In this document: piece after piece, positions 10,501 to 22,399 of the stretch | Layout: every line of letters begins with the position of its first letter | How positions within the stretch are numbered: position 1 is the stretch's first letter | Source of the DNA: Ciona savignyi | Lineage: Eukaryota; Chordata; Ascidiacea; Phlebobranchia; Cionidae | Reading direction: 5' to 3' | Assembly: GCA_000149265.1 (NCBI GenBank) | Contig: CH002980.1 | Span: forward strand, 2,592,193 to 2,656,192 | DNA: 64,000 bases | Notes under the pieces: model-generated | The model's database searches: none | Told to the model about the DNA's origin: nothing | Seen by the model: the letters and a program-made list of their open reading frames with translations, nothing else | Program-made: the position numbers and the translations under genes

Positions 10501-13277
10501 TCACTTCTACGGTAAAGTCGTCCGTCGATACCGACAGTTCATCGGATAGGTAACTGGCAATCTGTAATATAAAATAAATAAAGCCAAGAAAATAAACACA
10601 AAATATATTTTTTTCTACATCACAGTCGCAATAGAAACGGTGTGTCAAGAGTAGTTTTGTGGCCGAATATTTAAATATCATAAAATAATGGAACTAGCCA
10701 CGGGTTCAGTGATATCGAAGCTAGCCATGGTAAAAATAAATGGACGCTTCCGACGACAAGACGACAAGAATGTCATGTAGCAGGGACACAAACTTACAGA
10801 TGTGGAAACTCGTTCGCTCATTCTTTGGAACTTCAGCGAAGTTTCTTGGACCAAAATTCGTCGGAATTTTTGCCGAATTTGCACGACAAATGAGCCTATT
10901 TCGTAAAAAAAGGATTTTAGCTTGCAAAACCTGGAAAATTATGAACTTATTTTGAAACGTTAAGTAGTACCGTCACCCGGTGATAAATATGGTGGAGCTG
11001 TACGGTTTAGTAACAGCTCATCTCCTGTTTTTAAACTTAGAACAGTAAAAATGGCTAAACGCAAGTTTTGAAAAAAATATCATGCACATAATTAACGTAG
11101 TTGCCCACCCGTTTTCATGGAACAATGTCTCACAAAATGAGTAATAACAATAAAAAAAGTTTATTGTTTATTTGAAGGTCCGGTAGGGCACAAGGGCCCT
11201 AGAGACAACATCTTAGACGTAATATTATGCATAATTTTAACACGAAATACTGTCGTTTGGCCATATGTTAACGCTGCCGATACATGTATCGATTTCAATA
11301 TAATAATCGGGTTTGGTGACGAGCCAATCACATATTCGAAACCCAGCCCGAAAAGAAAATCGCAACCAGTTAAGAAGGAGTTCGGATTTTTCGCTTTGTA
11401 ACACAAGCTCAACTAAAGTAGAGTACTAAAAGTAGGATAGATCTACAAATGTTAAGATTGTTAAATTGCATTAATATATATCGATAATACCTCGACATAT
11501 CTATGTCGGGATACTACCTATGAAAATAGGAATTACCTAAGAAAATAGGTAGTATAGTCATATAAGCAAAGTGCAAAATAATTCAGAATAATAGAAATAA
11601 CATTACCTCTTGCGATTTCTCCTTCACTCTAGAATAAAAATAATTATTAATTTTAAAGATATTGATTTAAAGTATATCAGTAACATATGTTGCGAAACCG
11701 AAGGATCGTGACATCAACACCCTTAATAATATCATGGCTTCTTAGGATGGAGGCAATGTAGACTTATATACCTGGCCTATCCGAAACTACTCTAGTACAC
11801 GGTCATTGTGCTCCAATGGTCGTGTTGCCTAATGGGTAACACTATCGATGCATTGTCCACGGTATTGACAAAATGATGTTGAATTGAATAATAAGGTATG
11901 CTTCCCAGAATGTCTATATGTATAACAATCGCCTAATTCAGTTTTACATAATTTTACGTTGGTTTGTTCTTTAATTTGTAAACATGACGTACAGCCAGCC
12001 AATGACTGAATTGTATGCATCTTTGAATACATTTTTGGAGAAAAATGCGCTATTTACTAACTAACCCATTTCAAATTTTGTCAACGTTTACTAGAACTAA
12101 ACTATTTCGAAACTATTTAACCACGTTAACTAGATATCAGTGAACACATACGCGACAACATGTTTTGCCGCCATAGTGGATTTTGATCACGATGACGAAA
12201 TTCCTTAATACGGGTTCTAATTTGTATAGTTTTACTTATAAGTTCAGTCTTTATTTAAATAGCTTTTACCCATTGTATCACAGTAATCATAAATGTGTTA
12301 TGACACGAGAAATGCCCGTGCGCAATCTGCAGGCATTTTATGTCAACTACCAGACGGAATGTCGTGAGGCCAAATGGTTAACGCTCCTTTTACAAAAACT
12401 ATGGTGACTAAACCATTATGGACTCGAAACGCTTACCGGTAAAAAAATAACTAGTAGACTTACCCCTGAACCACTACCACCTTCATAGTCCCGAAAGTTG
12501 TAATTATAGTCCGGGGTAAAGCCATTCCCTGAAATGGGTATTATTTGTCAAAAGAAAATATTCACCTAGGACGAATCAATATACAAATGATTTTTAATAT
12601 TAATAAAACACCAAATCCAATATATTTAAGAAAGCCTGCATTTCCATACATTTCAGTTAGTGAATTGTGTCTATCTTAGTCAACAGTTGAAAAGCAGAAA
12701 CTTCTGCACAATATCTGCCTTCTCAATTTTACTCGATGGAAATTAAGTTTATTTAATGTTTTCGCCGTTTGTCTGGATTGTAACAATTGACTGAACAGTA
12801 TCATTCTCTCATTGAACATTTAGTACAAGCACCCGCTTTTGTATGTTGCTAAGTTGGATATTATGATGCGATATGTCCGCGTGGGTGGGAAAACACTGGA
12901 AGGATAATAACAAGGGCAGTAACCCCGTTTCCGAAGACCAAAATCGGTTTAGCAAAGCTATTTCCAGTTTTTTGTTCAGCCCGGTAAATCACTGGATTCG
13001 AAAAGTGTCTGCCAAGTGTCTTAGCTAACGACTAGTGAAGGGCCGCCACCTTTAAACTAGCGGGATGAACACCTGAACATCAAACTATAACTTGTATATA
13101 AATAGATGGAGGGTGTTCTCAATTTAAACTTATCCAGTCAGTTTGTTCAAAAGCATTGTAAAGTCACATACCGCCATCTGTCTCCCGGTCTCCGTATATG
13201 TAAGCATCTTCGCCATACTGTCCCAGGCAATTTCCTGTCAGATGTAGAATAGCAATAGCAAACAGCCACTTCGTCAT
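989..13277 (-). CDS. Secreted/surface SEA-sushi-TSP1 multidomain protein, 5' part
   Basis: Seventeen minus-strand exons: 13277-13172, 12528-12464, 10561-10336, 9666-9575, 8762-8649, 7582-7541, 7305-7149, 6791-6771, 6318-6244, 5829-5647, 5259-5065, 4521-4384, 3946-3812, 3531-3397, 3217-3083, 2430-2293 and 1123-989. They join in phase for about 697 residues, and the last ends in phase 1, so the gene continues past the left edge. The start is MTKWLFAIAILHLTGNCLGQ, a clear signal peptide; a longer in-frame ATG upstream at 13406 would bury it. Then come a short Gly/Asp/Tyr-rich segment, SEA-like modules, Thr/Pro-rich linkers, two sushi domains and six TSP1-like repeats. From 9666 on, most exon borders are phase 1, the usual layout for shuffled extracellular modules. 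Role inferred: extracellular adhesion or matrix protein. No orthologue is recognised, and the join between exons 2 and 3 is the least certain. Confidence 0.85.
1514..2009. mobile_element. Tigger/pogo-like MITE
   Basis: The 496-bp element is flanked by TA (1512-1513 and 2010-2011). Its left end reads CAATGGAACCCCGCTTGGCG and its right end, reversed, CAGTGGAACCTCGCTTATGT, so they form an imperfect inverted repeat continuing into GACCACC. TA duplication and this type of end fit the Tc1/mariner group, most like pogo/Tigger. The motif ACGACCACC recurs inside. It lies in an intron between two TSP1 exons of the SEA-sushi-TSP1 gene. No transposase is visible. Confidence 0.6.
5065..5829 (-). other. 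Two sushi (CCP) domains, one per exon
   Basis: Exon 5829-5647 encodes a module with Cys in HCSQIL, MECSDSN, ICTFWCDEG, FACAED and PHCTR. Exon 5259-5065 encodes FCSDID, VSCSN, LCTFECNEGYELIG, VTCDV and PSCEL, with the classic ECNEGYEL and HWSEDVPSC motifs. Both exons are phase 1 at each end and a multiple of three long (183 and 195 bp), so each could be duplicated or skipped without a frameshift. Sushi domains bind proteins or glycans in complement and adhesion molecules. Confidence 0.9.
6511..6566. repeat. 30-bp tandem duplication
   Basis: An AT-rich unit beginning ATTTTTTTATTAATTCTATT is present twice in a row with a 30-bp period, the second copy slightly short. It lies in an intron of the SEA-sushi-TSP1 gene. 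Confidence 0.85.
7149..10561 (-). other. SEA-domain block with Thr-rich linker (exons 3-7)
   Basis: Exon 10561-10336 encodes a stretch starting IASYLSDELSVSTDDFTVEV, resembling the second half of a SEA domain. Exon 9666-9575 is a linker starting DITEPVDYG and ending in a Thr/Pro run (STPATTPTT). Exons 8762-8649, 7582-7541 and 7305-7149 together give a fuller SEA fold: an ITYDKKFDSRLSNPSS strand-helix start, a middle helix, then FQRMPRRKTGVVVLFTV. SEA domains occur in mucin-like and membrane-tethered proteins and many self-cleave at GS[VI]VV; I see no clear GSVVV-like cleavage motif here. The first half of the upstream SEA was not found. Confidence 0.65.
9935..10260 (+). repeat. Dispersed repeat family 2, intron copy
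   Basis: The segment contains GGCAAGACACTTAACGGATT, a recurring block of a dispersed family, and ends in a tail of the form TGACGATTGC...GTGTTAACGC...GGATAAACATGAATATC. The same tail or core is seen at about 9190-9310, 20965-21085, 40620-40700, 49950-50095, 51517-51670 (reverse), 52895-53060 and 61790-61950. It is non-coding, probably SINE-derived or MITE-derived. Borders are approximate. Confidence 0.5.
10678..10735 (-). pseudogene. Relic duplicate of the DITEPV linker exon
   Basis: The minus strand reads DITEPV followed directly by a frame that stops at TGA, and closely matches the start of the real linker exon at 9666 (DITEPVDYG). The nucleotide match runs through ACTGAACCCGTGG. The copy lacks a usable acceptor directly before the homologous base and has no good donor, so it looks like a decayed exon or segment duplication upstream of the first SEA-like exon. 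Confidence 0.45.
11251..11350 (+). repeat. tRNA-derived SINE-like copy
   Basis: The copy contains an A-box-like block (TTTGGCCATATGTTAACGC) and, about 70 bp later, a B-box-like ATTCGAAAC preceded by GTGACGAGCC. Cleaner copies elsewhere read TGGCCGAATGGTTAACGC and GGTTCGAAACT, matching the internal pol III promoter of a tRNA. Several copies occur in this window. Confidence 0.55.
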
Positions 13278-16200
13278 TGCGGCTTCTTCAGGGGACAATT
13301 TCTTAACAGAAACTATCCTCGGTCTACAGTACAATTTAAGGATGATTTGGCAAATTGTTCTGGCCGCAACTATCGGTGCAACAGACCTGATAAAATATAC
13401 CACCACAATAGAACTAGTTTCTACCCCAAACTATGCTATAAAGTAAATGTATGATACTACTCCATATAGTGAAATGAGGTCAGTGTGTTTTAATTTAGCC
13501 GATTGAACCTGAAACTACTTGCTATGGACTTGCTGCATTTAGGATGGATTAACTTAACTTCGATTCTCGTTTTTCTTATTTTTACTAACAACATAAACTG
13601 GCCAACGGGACAAAATGCAATCTTTGCGTGATCTTCCGTCTCTGGGTTTCCTATGAGGTGTGTCCACTTTGTGTTAATACTTGGCTATTACACCGCCCCT
13701 TTGACACATTTCCAGCCGACGTGTTCGTTAACAGATAAGAGGAAATGGCGAAACCGCAAATAAGCTGAGTCTGCCTCGCTTTATCGTAATTGGAAGACGT
13801 CTATCGCCGAATTTGGGAGAAACTCGCTCGGTGAAAACGCTCTTCCGCAAAACTCTGTTTAGCTTTGCTAATTAGCGGTTTGGAAAGATCGAAAACTTGG
13901 ACAAGTCCACAGCCGTAAACAGGCACACAATTTTGTACAATGTATATATTTGCAGGATTTCGGCAAGTTTTAAAATCCGTGTAAAGCAGATTAATCGGTG
14001 CAAGCTTTCTCGAACACCAAGTAATTACACATGGCTGCTGAAATAGCAGAGAATACTAAGTTCTCGTTTTCTTATCATTCTACTATTGGCTAAGCCCCTT
14101 TAACTATATTTTAACTGTCATTCCTGGTTTGTGATAATCGGCTCCATAATGCGCTGCAAAGAGTCTCGTTGCCCACCGTCCTTCCTATGATCGCAACATT
14201 CAAGGAAGAAGGCGACAGTGCAGCTTGCAGTGCTCCCAGCATCAAACGAGTGTTGTATTACCCCCCTTAACGTCAGCGATCATGCTTTCACAGATCGAGG
14301 GGCGGTGACCGACCAAGCGGAGAATCCGATTCGTTTCAACGGAAACCGTTCAAACGTTTGTCTCGAGCCTCTCGGTGTTGAAACAAAAGAGAAGACAAAC
14401 GAAGCATTATTCTCGAGCTTCCGGAAAACGCTCGATCTGTCAAAATTCGGTGGTTAAGTTTTCTGCCCAAAAACGGTTTTTCGCATCATCCGAATCCTAT
14501 AGTACCACGTCGGCAATTTTGAATCAACGGAATTTCGAAACTAACCCAAAAGACCGTTTACGTCACGTGTAAACTAGTGACACCATCAGACCACCTGGCC
14601 GACAACATGTTTTTTCCACTTTCTCATGGCGCAATCCCCAAGGGTGAGAGGCGGCAAACGTTCTCTATCCCGAAGGAGTAAAAGAATTTACCAACCGACT
14701 TGCTGTGTGTCCTCTGAGCCAGACTGAAGGTGCACAAGGTCAAGTATGTTAAGCTCTAATAAGCAGTGGTGCTGCAGCAAAATATCCAATTCCCTTTTCG
14801 TTAGTTTCTTTCAAACCACCGCTTATTCACATTTATGAAACCAGTATCCCCTTAAACAGATTTTGCATAAATATGAGCATTTTAACAATATATTCCGCAA
14901 AAGGACATGTTACCATATTTTACCTAAATACCTCTGAACTCATTGTGCGGCTTTTTCACGCTCTATTTCAAGCCATACATGATTGTTTGCTTAGATTGAC
15001 GTCACCGGTACATTTTCTGCTTTAGTTTTACACACACTTGACTATTTTCACTCAAACCAGTCGTAAACTTTACTACAAAGCCTGCAATTATCACATCAAA
15101 CGTAGTAATTTTCCCCAAGCCAAATACTTTATCCACAAAGAGATTAACTATAATTGCACACCGCTGCCATATTACAAGCGCCCGTCTTTATGGCGTGGGT
15201 GAATAGGATTTAGTTTTTCGTGCACGTAGTTTTAATGCTATTATAGGTAAATTGCCTTTTTAGATACAGAACTCAACGGCAACTAATATTGTCGAAGAAA
15301 ACTGGATTTTGCATCGTTGACTGCGGGAGTGCATGCCAGATACAGCTACCGCATTACCAAACGATGCTTTACATGTGCGAGTCGAATCCACTGCAACCGA
15401 CATATTTCCCCTTCCTACCTATACTATCACAAACTGTATAATGACTCAAGTGGTTTTGCTTTTATTCCATAATGCGAACCTCTCATGAGTCAACTCCATG
15501 AGTTAAAACAGAGCCTGATAAATTCCTACTAATCAGCGCAGGTTTATCTATGTTAGGACAATCGGTTCAGTGTTGTTTCAAATATGTTCCTGGTATATAT
15601 GGTGTAGCTCAATAACCTACTTTGTTTTAGGGGGTCAATGTTTCATTGTTTATTCATATCAGGCTTGTTTAGCATATAGTAATATCACACAGCGTTTTCA
15701 TGATGTTTTAGTAAGCAAGATCACACGTTTGTTTTCAATATATGAATTGTGGTTTTGTACCTGCTGCAAAGTCAGGAATCACAGGCCTTGGATTTTCGCA
15801 AGTCTAGACTTTGTTTTCCACAAACTGCAACATGACTCACTCTGTTTTAAATAGTTATAACTAGAATAATAACTTGTTTATCATACTTACACGGCGATTT
15901 GTTACGACGGAACGAGGAAACTGTCTGCAATGTAATCTCCAAAACAGCGACTCTACGGTATCGGCCTGGGAAATTAAAAAATGGTTGCATTTTTCAGCGG
16001 CGATGCAAGAAAAAAAAACGAATTTTGCTTAGTTTAAATTCCATCTTAAACCATCACTTGACTATGTATGTTTACACTGTTTCGCTTCCATTATAAAATG
16101 CTAGACAGATGTGCTAATCTATGACTTTTCAAAATCTTGTTCAAACTTTTAAATCTAAAAAAAAACAGTTTTAAATCGTAAAACTTTGATTTGCTTATTT

Positions 16201-17399
16201 GTACTTTTAATACCGTTAAATCACTGTTCCAGTGATTGCTAGCGAGAGTTTCTATACCCAGGATATTATTGTCGGAATAAGAGGACTGCCTTGACGGATA
16301 CTTGCCGTCTAAATAATCCAATACGTAACCATTGTTAGTTCCGGCGTTTTCTGGTTTGTTCCAAATATTTTAATAATTTATCTTTTCAATACACCATTTA
16401 AAAAGGTTCTTTTACCAATACAAAAATTGGTTGGCTTTATAAAAACCAACAATTTTTACCACGCGTCAGGTGTGATGTTCAGCCTAATGTACAGATTCTT
16501 GATATAATTGTTTCAAAAATATAGGCGCAGTTATACTAGTTATTATTTTGTTTATTATTTATTTAGTATTAAGTAGACTATATTTAAGAAGTTTTTGTTT
16601 TGTCGTATTTGCAAGCAAAGCGTATTTGCAGCTCTTTACAATAATAACATAATTAAACCTTGTCACGTATTGCCAGATACGTGGAATCCTTTTGGGTTAA
16701 AGTCGAAGCGCATCGACCAAATTTTCTCACGTCAAGTCAGAGCACCATATAGGATATGATAGGCTATTTTTGTCTATCTCGGGAATAAAAAATGCTAAGC
16801 GCGTTATAACACCGGCAATTGTCAGATTATCTATTTGGGTTAGCGACAGTAAACCTGTACGTTTTGAGTCAACTTTACACGCGATAGTCCACTCATACAG
16901 CATGTACAGTGCACACTGATAGGCTTCGTTTTCGTTCGACCGATCAACTTTCGATAAGATTATCGCACAGAACATTATATGAATGGTGGCTATATACATA
17001 TAACTGATAGAAATGGAACGATTGTGTGACTAAATGGTTCGCACAACTAGTTGATATTCGCTCCATATATAAAAAATGTCTTAGTGACGAGACCATATGG
17101 GGTCAAAACGTAGATCGGTGAAAATAACTTAAAAAAGAGATGAAATATCGAATTAAGCTGTAGTTGTCTGCCTATACGAAAAATATCATTCTTCAAAGTC
17201 AGTTGGTGAAGAAAAACAATTTTATATTTAAGTGAAGAAATAAACCGCACAAAACAATAGGTAAAATACAAATTGCACAAACGAAAACTGGGTTAAAAAT
17301 CTAATTAAATCACGTCATTGGAGGATTTCACATCTTCCTAATTTTGGCAAGAGTTACAGAGCATTTTATTAATTTACTAAAACCAGGTGGAAGTCTACG
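13278..17399. other. Intergenic, no gene recognised
   Basis: This 4.1-kb stretch lies between the start of the SEA-sushi-TSP1 gene and the 3' end of the galactosyltransferase. The part near 13600-14750 is less AT-rich than its surroundings and carries short open frames on the plus strand (for example 14218-14457), but these have no recognised domain and no convincing splice pattern. A partial tRNA-like SINE end (GTGACGAGACCATATGGGG) lies near 17080-17110. The region presumably includes the upstream gene's promoter. Confidence 0.5.
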
Positions 17400-17824
17400 T
17401 TACGACGTAGCACAGTCATGTGGCCTCACGTATAAATGTGTGTGGGTGATTTGTTTTTCAACAGTCGATATGTTTTGGGGGAGCGAGTTTAATCCATCTT
17501 GATATTGTCTTGCTTTCCATGTATTTACGAGTTGAAATCTTTGCTTATTGTCCGGGTTTCGAAGGTCACGTGCATGACTGATCATTCTGAACCTAGTGTT
17601 GCACATGTATCGGTGAAAGGCATACCATTGTGGTGGAATAGTCAAGTAATACTCAGTGATACTTATGTATTTAAAAAAAATAATTGTGGTCAAGTAATAC
17701 AAGTTCTATTCAGGTGTGATACAGCGACAGTCCTTATAACAAAAGTCGTTCACCAGATATTTGCACAGTAATTTTTTTTAAACCGGTCAAAGTTTTGAAC
17801 CAATAAGGGCTCGGCCCTTAGTCC

Positions 17825-17860
<36 letters not shown>

Positions 17861-20800
17861 CGTATGGGTCGCGTTAACCATTCGGTCACGTTGATGGAGT
17901 CTTTGCACGCGTTCCATATAATCGTTTTTTTTATATATCTTTGAAAGCAGCATGTTAAAAAGAATAAGTTATTACACACATGCGACACACAAACCCAGAT
18001 ACATAAAAACAACAGCTGATTGAATAAAATTACAAAATTAGACATCTCAGTCACATGACACCTTGATTCAGTGGACTTGTTTATATTAAAGTAATATCAT
18101 ATACCAAACAGCGTTGTACTATCTCATTCTATTTGTTGAAAGTGACTGATTTAAGTATGGTCGTGTGGCTAAGTTGTTAACGCGAGAATTGTATAAATCA
18201 ATTTTATAAAAGTGACTGATAGAATACGAGTTTTGAGAAATGATGATTAAACTAACTTGCTGTATCCTTCCCCAGGACGAAAGATTTGAAATCCACCGCC
18301 TTCTTTGATTCGTCTGTTCATTTCGTCATCTTCTCCTCCCCATCCCTGTGACGTCATAAGTGGAAGTATGTCAGAATTGAATAATTGTAGATTAACTTCA
18401 CGCCGTCATGGCAGTTAAATGGATTAAAATAAATCGTTTAAAAACGAAGGTATTATATAACGAAATGTGATGGTTCGTTGTCTCACTTCATTAACATGAT
18501 CATTCCTGAATCGTCACAAACAATGGTGAAAACAAAGGAAGCCATACAAGAATGAAAAGAGACTTACGCAGAATTTATTGGAGTAACCGTTGATTTTAAT
18601 GTATTGTTCAGGCGTCATTCCAAGGACACCGCCCACTGTGACGCCACAACACCACCTGTAGTCGAATTTATCCATGCGTGACGATAAATGCACAACTTTG
18701 CTGCCACCTAGCAAATAAAAATTTTATGCATTTGTAGCGTTGTAGGAAAAACACTTTTTTATATAAATTTTGCATTTTAAGCATAGCGCTATACCATATG
18801 CATCAATTTAGATCACATTTGGTTAAATGTTAGTGTGTTAACCAATGTTGTTTTAAATACAGGGCGGTTAATACGAGAACATTACCCTGAGAAACAAACG
18901 AAAAATTAAGATTTATACATGAATCACGATGAGACAAACATGACATTTGCCCTGACACCTTTCTGAAAACAAACGAGTTAAAGAATCGAATGAAATGATA
19001 TGGATAAACGAAATGCCAGGTGATAAGCCAGTGGGAATTCCTGTAATCGTAAGCAAATAAAATCCAATTGTTTCGTGGTTTATGTTCTTTAGAGCAGTGG
19101 TCCCCAACCGCAGGTCCGCGGATCAGTTGGTACCGGGCCCCATCAGCCATATATATTTAACTTCTATTTTCCCGTTCCATTTTTGTGTTGCGTAGCTTTT
19201 AATTACATTTAATTGTATTGCAAATTGCTGCTTGGTCAGTTCTTTGTTTTAATGATGTTACAAGCCTATACTTGTGACCTTGTGGAGTCATTTAGGTTTA
19301 TACCTTAGTAAAGTTAGCAAAAATGATTTCTTTAATTTTAACGGCACTTGTACGAAATCTTATGTACGTGCTACAGTAGGCTCATGAGAACCACTGCTTG
19401 AGAACATAACAATTATATTTAAAGCATAATTTGTTCATGGAGAGATTAATTACTCAAGTTAAAACAAAAACAATGGCTAATTGACAGTTTTTAACTTTTA
19501 GGCAGAAAATTTTAACTAAAGAGTAGATGTAGACGAATATGACTTAAATATACTTTTTTAGCTGAACATAAAAAATAAATTTTGTTTGATAACTTAGGGA
19601 TCCTTCAGTTAATTCTTGCAAAAACAAAATTGTGCAATCAGGTTGCAACCATCAGGAATGCCAGATAACATTGTCCAGACGTGCTTGCACTTAACAAAAA
19701 TACATGCTGTTAACTGAACGTGGATAACTAGAAGTTTAGTTTATTAACTCAAAAACCCATTATTAGTTTCTAATCGCAAATCAAAATGCTTGCAGAAGCA
19801 TATAGCATACGAAATGTGTTTTGCAAATAGTGGTGGATAAACATGTGCTTGATCGTCTCTAGTTAACACTGCACTTTCTAGGGATGTGTTGGAAGTAAGC
19901 AGGCCGTCGGACGAAATGAGGAAAGCGTCAAAAAAGATTGTGAACATGCAACAATGAAGTGTGCGCGCATTCAAACGAAACGAACTGCATTGGCTTTAGT
20001 AACTGATTGATTGCATAAAGATTTTTCTTTTAAAAACTAGTTGGAACCTTGGAGCGGATAAACATGGCCTATCATGTACCACATCGACAATTTACAATAA
20101 CTTCTCTAACTATAACGCCCCCATATATTTTTGCGACTAGAAGAACACAGACCATTCAACCAGCCATACCTGTACAATTGTATAACGTCCTGTCGTCTTC
20201 ACTCAACGAGTCCACGTCATGAAAGAAGACGCAATTGGGTCGGAAGTTCGTCGAATTATTTGTGACGTATCGAAAGCCAATGTTCATCAGAAGACCCTTG
20301 TTAAAAGTATTTTGATCGTCTTGTTCAACCACCACTACAATATACTTTGATTGCTGACGCTGTAGTATACCGTGGAGGTAGTGGAGCAGATACCTGTTAA
20401 AGATGCCAACTTATAAATGAAATAACAACAACATTCAATTTACTAGAATTAACAACCCGTTTATGGATGTTTAATTTTAAAATCCAAAAATATTGAATTT
20501 TATATATTAAAACAAAAGCAAAGATATACAGATCACTTATACAGTAAGCCACATCATAAAATTTAAAACTTGATAATATGTTAAGTATGGTTTTTTAAAG
20601 TGCGTTAAATTCTGTCCCAATTTCGGAAAACACTACCTTAAATGGTCTTCTCTGTCTCGGTATGGGATTATGATGGCTATCGATGATCGGGCTTCGCAAT
20701 CTTCCGGACCTGGATAGAAACCACCATTTTGAAGACGCTGGTTCTGCTGGGCGATTTCCTCGAAGGTTGGCGGCCAATTTGCCTCGCCTTCTTCTGCGGG

Positions 20801-22399
20801 AAGAATATTTAAAACTCCAACCTGGTTGGTGCTCGACAATCCAGCATTATTTGTTTTAGGTCATTTTTTAGTGTTTTCTTTACTACCCAGTGAAACCTTC
20901 CACGAAAATCTATCTTTGTCGGTCAGTGCGTCGACTTTCAGCCGTAAGGTTGTTAATTTGAACTTGCTTTGACAGTTGTTTTCTTGGGCAAAGCACTAAC
21001 CAAGCATCTGCCTAGACCAGTGAATTAACGAGTTGACATGAGCCCAAAACGTTGTGTTTTTCTTGAGGATAAAACGTGAAAATCCTTTCCAACTTTGTAA
21101 TATTCTTGCATTATTCGCATGAATTCGCTTGCTTTTTTGAGATGTGAAAGTTATTTTCTTATGTGGGGGTCAGGACTTAGAGTTGACTTGTGATTTATAT
21201 TTATTTAATTTAATGCTTCTTCAATTTTACATCATATACTTTATTGTAAACATTTGTATCTCTGCTTATGCTTGTATTGGATATTCATGTTTTATCTTAA
21301 TGTATGGGAAAACACAAGGGTCGTTATCACACCGAAATTGTAAGATTACTTCGTAAATACGTAAGGGAGTCATCTCACACAAGCAACCGTCAGAATACTC
21401 TGCTTCTACCGCCAGGTTAACCTTACGGCAGCATGCAAACGGCCGACGATCTTACAGACCGAGCTTGTGTAAATCATTTATAGCTAATTGCTAGTTTTTC
21501 CAATCGTGGTTAACAGTCCTAAATATACATTTACAGCTAGAAAGTATTCCCCTCGTATTAACAAACATTTATTATAAAATCAGACACGTTAGTGACGAGC
21601 CCATATTATGATCGAAACTTATAGCCTGCGATGACCGCTGACATTGTACAAAATCTAACCAGCAGAATATATTTTGTATGTTTCTACAAAATGAAACTAA
21701 TGGGTTTCGGTGCGATAGCAATATAGTATTATTATACATGAAGGTCACATTTATGTTGTTTTACATTTAATAACGCCCTGACTAACCAAACAAACTGTAA
21801 ATAAACATGATGCTGGTATAAGCAGAATTAAATAGTAATAACACAACATAAAATATTAATTTACCTAGCATTTTTTCATTTGATAATGGTTTTTAAAAAT
21901 TGTTTTTTGCTTACATACATTGTTTGTAAATTCGGTTGGCATCTGCTATTTTAAAGTGCAAATATATATTGATGTGAAAAAGACAAGAACAGTAAGCAAC
22001 AGAGGTGTGGGGTTTCTTAGACAAAACCAGCATTTGTTTTCTTTATTTTTTTTCTTGTCTAAAACAATATGTTTTTCTATTTTTACAAATGGTCGAATAT
22101 TAAATACCTTTTAAACGAATTCCGACTGAACCTCTTAACATGGGGGAAACTTTTGGACAAGCTCCGTAGCCCTTCGTATAAGATTGCTCCAGTAATTCGC
22201 TCAAAATTGTGTTTTGAGCCGCTGAAACTACAGATGAGGTCGTCGTACTTTGTAATTCGTGAAGCTGCTTTAACTGGTTGGCGTTCAAGTTCACATTAGC
22301 ACATTCGTGGTATTTTAGCGGGGAAAAATGAACCACGAAAAGTGCACCGCAAACCACAATGAGAATGCCGGTATAGCAATTAAACCGCGGCCTTGGCAT
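17400..22399 (-). CDS. Beta-1,4-galactosyltransferase (GT7 family), complete
   Basis: Six exons, 22399-22108, 20793-20637, 20393-20170, 18707-18568, 18345-18257 and 17592-17400, join in phase into 364 aa, a normal length for the family. It is a type II Golgi enzyme: short cytosolic tail, membrane segment at about residues 10-26, stem, then catalytic domain. B4GALTs transfer galactose from UDP-Gal to GlcNAc or related acceptors in the Golgi lumen. Visible motifs are CPKVSP (81-86), IIIPYRDRE (138-146), the metal-binding DVD (209-211) in FFHDVD, GGV (250-252), INGYSNKF (263-270), GWGGEDD (272-278), and Met304/His307, matching the second metal-binding pair of bovine B4GALT1. The stop is TAA at 17400. 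The residue before GWGG is Cys271, where vertebrate enzymes usually have Trp. The subtype (1-7) cannot be assigned by eye. Confidence 0.95.
17783..17890 (-). repeat. tRNA-derived SINE-like copy split by a TA microsatellite
   Basis: On the minus strand it reads CGTGACCGAATGGTTAACGC (A-box side), then a (TA)15 run, then GGGCCGAGCC...TTGGTTCAAAAC (degenerate B-box side). It lies just past the exon 6 acceptor of the galactosyltransferase, inside the last intron. Confidence 0.6.
17828..17857. repeat. (TA)15 microsatellite
   Basis: A perfect 30-bp TA run embedded in a SINE-like copy. It is likely length-polymorphic and prone to sequencing or assembly slippage. Confidence 0.95.
19095..19396. mobile_element. 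hAT-like MITE (diverged)
   Basis: The left end is CAGTGGTCCCCAACCGCAGG, the typical start of Charlie-type hAT relics. The right end is GAGAACCACTG, giving an inverted CAGTGGTTCTC. The flanks CTTTAGAG and CTTGAGAA match at 6 of 8 bases, fitting an aged 8-bp target duplication. It lies in an intron of the galactosyltransferase and shows no coding content. Confidence 0.5.

Noticed and set aside
11607-11628. A 22-bp candidate exon between exon 2 and the first SEA-like exon (SEGEIAR), with good splice sites.
   Set aside because: Its length would shift the phase so that the SEA-like exon could not be read. Exon 2 joins the SEA-like exon directly in phase 0.
14218-14572. Overlapping plus-strand open frames in a less AT-rich intergenic patch.
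   Set aside because: No recognised domain, no promoter or splice partners.
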